DNA from: Rubrivivax sp.
GTDB lineage: Bacteria > Pseudomonadota > Gammaproteobacteria > Burkholderiales > Burkholderiaceae_C
Assembly: GCA_016789955.1 (NCBI GenBank)
Contig: JAEUPB010000069.1
Span: 1-55,395 of the forward strand
Length of the DNA stretch: 55,395 nucleotides
Direction: 5' to 3'
The position numbers and the translations under genes were made by a program. The stretch's first letter is position 1. Each line of letters begins with the position of its first letter. Below the pieces are notes generated by a model, which made no database searches, was not told where the DNA came from, and worked only from the letters and a program-made list of their open reading frames with translations. Positions 50,092 to 55,395 of this stretch are shown piece after piece.

Positions 50092-50817
50092 GTCATCATC
50101 GCGGGCATGCCCACGTCGATGCCGCTGCGTCCGTCGCGCCCGAAGAAGCGGGCGGCGGCCGACAGCAGCCGCGCGCTGACGCGCGAGAACTGGGTCGAGG
50201 CCGCCACCGAGGTGCTGGTGGACCAGGGCATCGACCACGTGCGCGTCGACGTGCTGGCGCAGCAGCTGAACATCACGCGCGGCAGCTTCTACTGGCACTT
50301 CCGCGATCGCGAGGAACTGCTGCGGGCGGTGCTGCAGGCGTGGCACGACGCGTCGACGGCGCAGCTCACCAAGCGGCTGGTCGACGCGCGCGAAGACCCG
50401 CGCCAGCAGCTGCGCAACGTGATCTCGCTGCCGCACCGCGGCCGCGCCGCGCAGCGGGCGGCTCGCATCGAGCTGGCGATCCGCGCCTGGGCGCGGCGCG
50501 ACGAGATGGCGCGCAAGGCGCTGGACGAGTCCGATGCCAGCCGGCTGCGCTACCACCAGGACATCTTCGAGGCGCTGGGCTATGGCGCGGCCGAAGCCCG
50601 CTTGCGCGCATTCGTGACCTACGGCTGCGAGGTGGCCGAGTCGCTGCTGCACCGCCAGGGCAGCCCTGCCGACCGGCGCGAGCGGCAGCAGTTCCTCGAG
50701 CAGCTCAGTCAGCAGCCGCTGCAACCGAAGGCCCCGGAGCCGCCGGCCGCGGTGCCGGCGGAGCCTGCCGGCGTTGACGCCGGTCAAGCCCGCCGCAGGC
50801 GTCGCGCGACAGCATGA
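50089..50817 (+). CDS. TetR-family repressor of the hydroxycinnamate operon
   Basis: 242 residues from ATG 50089 (ATG 50107 and 50119 possible). The HTH is RENWVEAATEVLVDQGIDHV followed by VDVLAQQLNITRGSFYWHF and RDREELLRAVL at about residues 33-85. The ligand domain is all-helical and the C-terminal 45 residues are Pro/Ala/Arg-rich and probably disordered. Divergent from feruloyl-CoA synthase with two operators between. The inducer is likely a hydroxycinnamoyl-CoA or the free acid, by analogy with other hydroxycinnamate repressors. Confidence 0.85.
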   Translation: MVIIAGMPTSMPLRPSRPKKRAAADSSRALTRENWVEAATEVLVDQGIDHVRVDVLAQQLNITRGSFYWHFRDREELLRAVLQAWHDASTAQLTKRLVDAREDPRQQLRNVISLPHRGRAAQRAARIELAIRAWARRDEMARKALDESDASRLRYHQDIFEALGYGAAEARLRAFVTYGCEVAESLLHRQGSPADRRERQQFLEQLSQQPLQPKAPEPPAAVPAEPAGVDAGQARRRRRATA

Positions 50818-50860
50818 CCGCGGGCGCGGCATGGGGCTGCGCCGATGCTGCAGGACGACC

Positions 50861-52057
50861 ATGGCGCGCTCGACCCCGACGACCCCTTCCGCCCCCGTGA
50901 AACGCCCGCGCACGCGCGCTGCCGCCGGTACGGCGCGGCCGCGTGCCGCCGCGGGGGCCGCCACGCCGCGCGCCGTGGCGCAGGGCGACACGCTCGCACG
51001 CGCCGGTGCCCGTGCCGCCGAGGCCGACCGGGTGGCGCGCCGCACCAGCACCACCGCCACGGTGCAGCAGATGGCTGTGACCGACCTGCTGTCAGGCCGC
51101 GACGCGCAGGCCACCGAGACGCTGCAGCGTCTGCAGGCGCTGGTGGCCGGTGCCTCGCCCGACGAGGCCAAGGCGCTGCGCAAGGCGCTGTTCGCGCGCC
51201 CGGAGCCGCTGGACGACGGCGTCGACCCCGACATCGAGCTGAGTCCCGGCTGGCGCGACGGCGCCTACCCGTACCGCAACCTGCTCTCGCGCAAGCGCTA
51301 CGAGCGCCAGAAGTACCGGCTGCAGGTGGAGCTGCTGAAGCTGCAGGCCTGGGTCAAGGAGACCGGCCAGCGCGTCGTGATCCTGTTCGAGGGCCGCGAC
51401 GCGGCGGGCAAGGGCGGTGCGATCAAGCGCTTCATGGAGCACCTGAACCCGCGCGGCGCGCGCGTGGTGGCGCTGGAGAAGCCCAGCGAGGTCGAGCGCG
51501 GGCAGTGGTACTTCCAGCGCTACATCGAGCACCTGCCCACGCGCGGCGAGATCGTGATGTTCGACCGCAGCTGGTACAACCGGTCGGGCGTCGAGCGCGT
51601 GATGGGCTTCTGCAGCGACGCCGAGTACGACGAGTTCCTGCGCCAGGCGCCGGAGTTCGAACGTCAGCTGGTGCGCTCGGGCGTGCACCTGTTCAAGTTC
51701 TGGTTCTCGGTCAGCCGTGCCGAGCAGCGGCGCCGCTTCAAGGAGCGCGAGGCGCACCCGCTGAAGCAGTGGAAGCTGAGCCCCATCGACACCGCCTCGC
51801 TCGACAAGTGGGACGACTACACCCGCGCCAAGGAAGCGATGTTCCTGCACTGCGACACGTCGGACGCGCCGTGGACGGTGATCAAGTCGGACTGCAAGAA
51901 GCGCGCGCGCCTGAACGCGATGCGCTTCGTGCTGAACCGGCTGGCCTACACGCGGCGCGACCTGTCTCGCATCGGTTCGGTCGACCCGCTGATCGTGGGC
52001 CGGCCGTCGCTGGTGCCCAGCGTCGGCGACGACCAGTTGGCGGCCGGGGCGAACTGA
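50861..52057 (+). CDS. ppk2: Polyphosphate kinase 2
   Basis: 398 residues from ATG 50861, which has an AGGA at 50852-50855. The first 60 residues are an Arg/Ala/Thr-rich low-complexity lead. The catalytic domain has the Walker A GRDAAGKGGAIKRF, VVALEKPSEVERGQWYFQRY, MFDRSWYNRSGVERVMGF and the lid motif region RRRFKEREAHPLKQWKLSP, all standard for PPK2. It transfers phosphate between polyphosphate and nucleotides. It follows the TetR gene by 43 bp on the same strand but a functional link is not evident. Confidence 0.92.
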   Translation: MARSTPTTPSAPVKRPRTRAAAGTARPRAAAGAATPRAVAQGDTLARAGARAAEADRVARRTSTTATVQQMAVTDLLSGRDAQATETLQRLQALVAGASPDEAKALRKALFARPEPLDDGVDPDIELSPGWRDGAYPYRNLLSRKRYERQKYRLQVELLKLQAWVKETGQRVVILFEGRDAAGKGGAIKRFMEHLNPRGARVVALEKPSEVERGQWYFQRYIEHLPTRGEIVMFDRSWYNRSGVERVMGFCSDAEYDEFLRQAPEFERQLVRSGVHLFKFWFSVSRAEQRRRFKEREAHPLKQWKLSPIDTASLDKWDDYTRAKEAMFLHCDTSDAPWTVIKSDCKKRARLNAMRFVLNRLAYTRRDLSRIGSVDPLIVGRPSLVPSVGDDQLAAGAN

Positions 52058-52103
52058 GCCTGCCCCGGTACGCCGAAGCGGCGGCGTCGCGGCCCGCGCG
52101 GCG

Positions 52104-52961
52104 CTACTTCTTCGGCAGCGTCCGCAGGTAGGCCACCATGGCGTCGAGGTCGGCCGCGGTCATCTTCGCGTAGTACGGGATGCCCATCGGCGGCTTGAGC
52201 TTCGATCCGTCGGGGCGCACGCCGGTGGTGATGATCTTCTTCAGCTCGGCATCGCTGTAGCGAGCCAGGTTCGACGGCGTGATGTTCGAGGCGACGCTCT
52301 CGCCCCACGGCCCGGGGAACTTCATGCCACCGGCGCCGAGGCCGTTCTGCAGGTCCGGCCCCTGCGGCGTGGGCGCCGAGTGGCACTCGACGCAGTGCGC
52401 CAGCGGGCCGGCGAGGTAGCGGCCCCAGGCCAGCTTGTCGCTGCGCGGCACGTCGGCCACCTTGCCCACCGGTGGACCCCAGGCCGGCGGCAGCGGGAAC
52501 TTCGAGTAGTCGGACTTCGGCACCTTGTTGGCGACGGGCTTCACGGTGCGCAGGTAGGCGACGATGGCCGCGACGTCGGTGTCGGAGATCTGCCGGTACA
52601 GCATGAAGGGCATCGGCGGGCCGATCGTGGAGCCGTCGGGGCGCTTGCCCTCGCGGATGGCGCGGATGAGTTGCGCGTCGGTCCACTTGCCGATGCCGGT
52701 CTCCCGGTCGGGCGTGATGTTGGAGGCGTAGGCCCTGAACACCGGTTCGGCGAATTCCAGGCCGCCGGCGAGCGTCATGCCCGCCACGGGGCCGTCGGGC
52801 CCCTGCGGCGTGTGGCAGTTGCCGCAGCCCACCGGGCCTTCGACCAGGTAGCGGCCGCGTTCGAGCGCCGTCTGGGCGCCCGCGCTGCCGGCCAGGCATG
52901 CCAGCAGCAGCACGGGCACGGCGATGCCGCCGCGGGCGCGGCGGGGGGTGGGGTTCGGCAT
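52104..52961 (-). CDS. Dihaem cytochrome c
   Basis: 285 residues from ATG 52961. A signal peptide (IAVPVLLLACLAGSAGA) is followed by two cytochrome c domains, each with a haem site: CGNCH near residue 47 and CVECH near 190. The axial Met candidates are in PPMPFMLYRQ and PPMGIPYYAK. Similar to alcohol- or aldose-dehydrogenase-associated cytochrome subunits in the periplasm. It ends the - strand TRAP/racemase cluster, 29 bp after the enzyme gene. Its dehydrogenase partner is not in the window. Confidence 0.87.
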   Translation of the reverse strand: MPNPTPRRARGGIAVPVLLLACLAGSAGAQTALERGRYLVEGPVGCGNCHTPQGPDGPVAGMTLAGGLEFAEPVFRAYASNITPDRETGIGKWTDAQLIRAIREGKRPDGSTIGPPMPFMLYRQISDTDVAAIVAYLRTVKPVANKVPKSDYSKFPLPPAWGPPVGKVADVPRSDKLAWGRYLAGPLAHCVECHSAPTPQGPDLQNGLGAGGMKFPGPWGESVASNITPSNLARYSDAELKKIITTGVRPDGSKLKPPMGIPYYAKMTAADLDAMVAYLRTLPKK

Positions 52962-52990
52962 GTCGCTCTCCGTCGCCCTGGTCGCAGGGA

Positions 52991-54097
52991 TCAGCGTGCG
53001 AGGCGGGCGCGGGCCATCGCACGTCGTTCGATGTCGTCCCAGATCCAGGCGATGCCCAGCCCCGGCGCCTGCGGCACGAGGGCATGACCGTGCTCGATGG
53101 CCAGGCGGCTGGTGGCCACCGCGTCGAGCTGCGGGATGTACTCGACCCAGCGCGCGGCCGGGGTGGCACCGCACAGCGACACGTGCAGCTCCATCAGGAA
53201 GTGCGGGGCCACCGCGAGGTTGCAGGCCTCGGCCAGGTGCGCCACCTTCAGCCAGGGCGTGATGCCGCCGACCCGCGCCACGTCGACCTGCACGATGTGC
53301 GTGGCGCCGGCGCGCACGTAGTCGGCGAACGAGCCCGGCGAGTACAGCGATTCGCCCACGGCGATCGGCACCTCGCTGTTCGCGGCCAGCCGCACGTGGC
53401 CCTGCAGGTCGTCGGCCGGCAGCGGTTCCTCGAACCACGCGATGCCGAGCTTCGCGTAGTGCGGCACGCGGCGCAGCGCCTCGGCGAGCGTGAAGCACTG
53501 GTTGGCGTCGACCATGATCTCGAAGCCGGGGCCGACCGCCTCGCGCACTGCGGACAGGCGCGCCACGTCTTCGGAGACGTGCGGCTTGCCGACCTTGATC
53601 TTCGCGCCCTTGAAGCCCGCGGCCTGCGCCGCCAGCGTCTCGCGCACCAGCGTCTCTGGGTCCAGGTGCAGCCAGCCGCCTTCGGTGGTGTAGACGGGGA
53701 TGCGCGCCTGCGCACCGCCGGCGACCTTCCACAGCGGCAGGCCCTGCACGCGGCAGCGGCGGTCCCACAGCGCGGTGTCGATGGCGGCCAGCGCCAGGCT
53801 CGTGATGGCGCCCACGCTGGTGGCGTGCGTGGCGAACAGCAGGTCGCGCCAGATCGCCTCGATCTGGGCGGCATCCCGGCCCAGCAGCCGCGGGCCGAGG
53901 TGATCGCGCAGCAGCGCGAACACCGACGAGCCGCCGGTGCCGATGGTGTAGCTGTAGCCGGTGCCCTCGCTGCCGTCGGCGCAGCGGATGCGCACCATCG
54001 GCGTCTCCTGCACGACGAAGCTCTGGATCGCGTCGCTGCGGGGCACCGGCGGGGGCAGGTCCACCTGCAGCAGCTCGATCTCCGTGATGAGACTCAT
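52991..54097 (-). CDS. Mandelate racemase / sugar-acid dehydratase family enzyme (enolase superfamily)
   Basis: 368 residues. The Lys pair KIKVGK (about 164-169), Asp in IMVDANQCF, Glu in WFEEPL, Glu in AVGESLY and His in VAPHFLMELH place it in the mandelate racemase subgroup of the enolase superfamily, with the three metal ligands and base pair complete. The substrate is not readable; sugar acid dehydration is common next to TRAP transporters. It starts 10 bp after the TRAP permease stop. Confidence 0.87.
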   Translation of the reverse strand: MSLITEIELLQVDLPPPVPRSDAIQSFVVQETPMVRIRCADGSEGTGYSYTIGTGGSSVFALLRDHLGPRLLGRDAAQIEAIWRDLLFATHATSVGAITSLALAAIDTALWDRRCRVQGLPLWKVAGGAQARIPVYTTEGGWLHLDPETLVRETLAAQAAGFKGAKIKVGKPHVSEDVARLSAVREAVGPGFEIMVDANQCFTLAEALRRVPHYAKLGIAWFEEPLPADDLQGHVRLAANSEVPIAVGESLYSPGSFADYVRAGATHIVQVDVARVGGITPWLKVAHLAEACNLAVAPHFLMELHVSLCGATPAARWVEYIPQLDAVATSRLAIEHGHALVPQAPGLGIAWIWDDIERRAMARARLAR

Positions 54098-54107
54098 TGC
54101 AGCGACC

Positions 54108-55395
54108 TCACATGCCCATCGTGCGGGGCAGCCACAGCGAGATCGAGGGGATGTACGTCAGGACGATCAGCGCCAGCAGCAGCGGCGCCAGCCACGGCAG
54201 GATGGCCACCGTGGTGCGCTCCACGCTCAGCTTGGCCACCCGCGCCAGCACGAACAGCACCATGCCCATCGGCGGGTGCAGCAGGCCGATCATCAGGTTC
54301 AGCACCATCACCAGGCCGAAGTGCACCGGGTCCACGCCGAGCTGGCGCGCGATCGGCAGCAGGATGGGCACGAGGATCGTGATCGCCGCGGTCGGCTCGA
54401 GGAAGCAGCCGACGAACAGCATCAGCAGGTTGGCCATCAGCAGGAACAGCCACGGCTGCTTGGTCACCGCCAGCACCCACTCGGCGATGGCGGTGGTGAC
54501 GCCGGTGGCGGTGAGCATCCAGCCGAAGATCGACGCGGCCGCGACGATGAACATCACCGTGGCGGTGGTCTCCACGGTGTCGAGGCAGACCTTGACGAAG
54601 AGCTTCCAGCTCAGCGTGCGGTACCACACCAGGCCCAGCACCATCGCCCACACGCAGGCGGCGATGGCTCCTTCGGTGGGCGTGAAGATGCCGGTGCTCA
54701 TGCCGCCGATCAGCAGCACCGGCGTCATGATCGGCAGCACGGCCTGCCACTTCAGCAGCTTGTCGCCGGCGAACAGCAGGACGATGCCGGCGATGACCGT
54801 GGGTTGCGCCGGTGCGCCGGCCTGCACGGCGTAGTACAGCGCCAGCGGCCACAGGATCACCACCGCGGTCTCGACCAGCGCCTTGCCCAGGCGCTTCCAG
54901 TCGAATCGGATGTCGCCGCCCCAGTTGTTCTTGTGCGCGAAGTAGGCGACGGTGGCCATCATCAGCAGCGCCATCAGGATGCCGGGCAGGATGCCGGCGA
55001 GGAACAGCGCCCCCACCGACACGTTGGCCATCATCGCGTAGATCACGAACGGCAGGCTCGGCGGGATGATCGGCCCGAGCGTGGCCGAGGCCGCGGTGAC
55101 GCCCACCGCGAACTCGGTCTCGTAGCCGTGGTCCTTCATCGCCTTGATCTCGATCGTGCCGAGGCCGGCCGCGTCTGCGATGGCCGTGCCGCTCATGCCC
55201 GCGAAGATCACCGAGCCCAGCACGTTGACGTGGCCGAGACCGCCCTTGAGCCACCCCACCAGCGCCAGCGCGAAGTTGTAGATGCGGTTGGTGATGCCGG
55301 CGTTGTTCATCAGGTTGCCGGCCAGGATGAAGAAAGGCACCGCCAGCAGCGGAAAGCTGTCGATGCCGCCGATCATGCGGTGCACCACCGCGAAG
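54108..55395 (-). CDS. TRAP transporter large permease, DctM type (N-terminus outside window)
   Basis: About 429 residues are visible and the frame runs off the right edge, so only a short N-terminal piece is missing. GGIDSFPLLAVPFFILAGNLM, then INVLGSVIFAGMSGTAIADA-type MSGTAIADAAGLGTIEIKAM, LGPIIPPSLPFVIYAM and LLHPPMGMVLFVLARVAKL are the DctM signatures of about twelve membrane helices. It takes up an organic acid with the sodium gradient; DctP and DctQ should lie beyond the edge. Confidence 0.92.
   Translation of the reverse strand, partial: FAVVHRMIGGIDSFPLLAVPFFILAGNLMNNAGITNRIYNFALALVGWLKGGLGHVNVLGSVIFAGMSGTAIADAAGLGTIEIKAMKDHGYETEFAVGVTAASATLGPIIPPSLPFVIYAMMANVSVGALFLAGILPGILMALLMMATVAYFAHKNNWGGDIRFDWKRLGKALVETAVVILWPLALYYAVQAGAPAQPTVIAGIVLLFAGDKLLKWQAVLPIMTPVLLIGGMSTGIFTPTEGAIAACVWAMVLGLVWYRTLSWKLFVKVCLDTVETTATVMFIVAAASIFGWMLTATGVTTAIAEWVLAVTKQPWLFLLMANLLMLFVGCFLEPTAAITILVPILLPIARQLGVDPVHFGLVMVLNLMIGLLHPPMGMVLFVLARVAKLSVERTTVAILPWLAPLLLALIVLTYIPSISLWLPRTMGM

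Noticed and set aside
48430-51234. 934-codon - strand open frame over the ferulate synthase and PPK2 region
   Set aside because: Crosses the TetR operators and two real genes in other frames; composition is typical shadow.
1-55395. CRISPR array, insertion sequence or rRNA genes
   Set aside because: No regularly spaced repeats, transposase motifs or rRNA-like stretches were seen on reading through the window.

Overview
This is GC-rich (roughly 70 percent by eye) bacterial chromosome with the codon use and gene content of a betaproteobacterium of the Burkholderiales, probably near the Rubrivivax/Leptothrix/Rhizobacter/Comamonadaceae lineages. Pointers are Bug/TctC-type binding proteins, fused LivM-LivG transport proteins, a feruloyl-CoA synthase operon and TRAP transport of sugar acids. 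The placement is inferred from gene style, not from a marker gene.

Positions 1-15819 are the late (virion and lysis) half of a tailed prophage, all on the + strand and nearly gapless. The order is: end of an upstream gene, capsid decoration protein, Mu gpT-type major capsid protein, head-tail connector proteins, tail tube, a two-part tail assembly chaperone, a lambda-family tape measure protein, four tail-tip/structural proteins including a beta-propeller, and a lysis cassette with a GH108 endolysin. The chaperone pair carries a textbook programmed -1 frameshift signal (GGGAAAC at 3893-3899 followed by a perfect 7-bp stem). No integrase, terminase, portal or att site is visible; the left part lies outside the window. 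A 479-bp gene-poor stretch and an unrecognised gene (16299-17117), whose base composition looks less GC-rich, form the right border.

Positions 17341-28651 are ordinary chromosome: an FMN-dependent alpha-hydroxyacid oxidase, a LysR regulator divergent from a PhoK/PafA-type phosphatase lipoprotein, a TonB-dependent receptor, a coniferyl-aldehyde-type dehydrogenase, a WYL regulator divergent from a DUF1579-like protein with a TGACA-N5-TGTCA dyad between them, and an MFS transporter.

Positions 28665-39102 are a dense signalling island. On the - strand an excisionase-type HTH fused to a receiver, then a receiver-Hpt protein, run with start/stop overlaps into a TctC binding protein and an aromatic-ring FAD monooxygenase. 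Divergently (+) lie an HD-GYP phosphodiesterase, a histidine-kinase-like protein without the phospho-accepting His, a single-domain receiver, and a membrane LOV/PAS histidine kinase. An AT-rich 28-bp dyad sits in the divergent promoter. The parts (photosensor-type kinase, pseudokinase, free receiver, Hpt, DNA-binding receiver, c-di-GMP phosphodiesterase) would make a complete branched phosphorelay; this wiring is my inference and is the best candidate here for an undescribed system.

Positions 37321-49958 (- strand) look like one ten-gene operon: feruloyl-CoA synthase, enoyl-CoA hydratase, thiolase, 4-hydroxybenzoyl-CoA-type thioesterase, a branched-chain-type ABC importer, an acyl-CoA dehydrogenase and, last, a Cache-domain histidine kinase. 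It fits import and beta-oxidative, chain-shortening catabolism of hydroxycinnamates to hydroxybenzoates. A divergent TetR gene shares two identical 17-bp operators with it. The window ends with a PPK2 polyphosphate kinase and a - strand cluster of TRAP permease, mandelate-racemase-family enzyme and dihaem cytochrome c.
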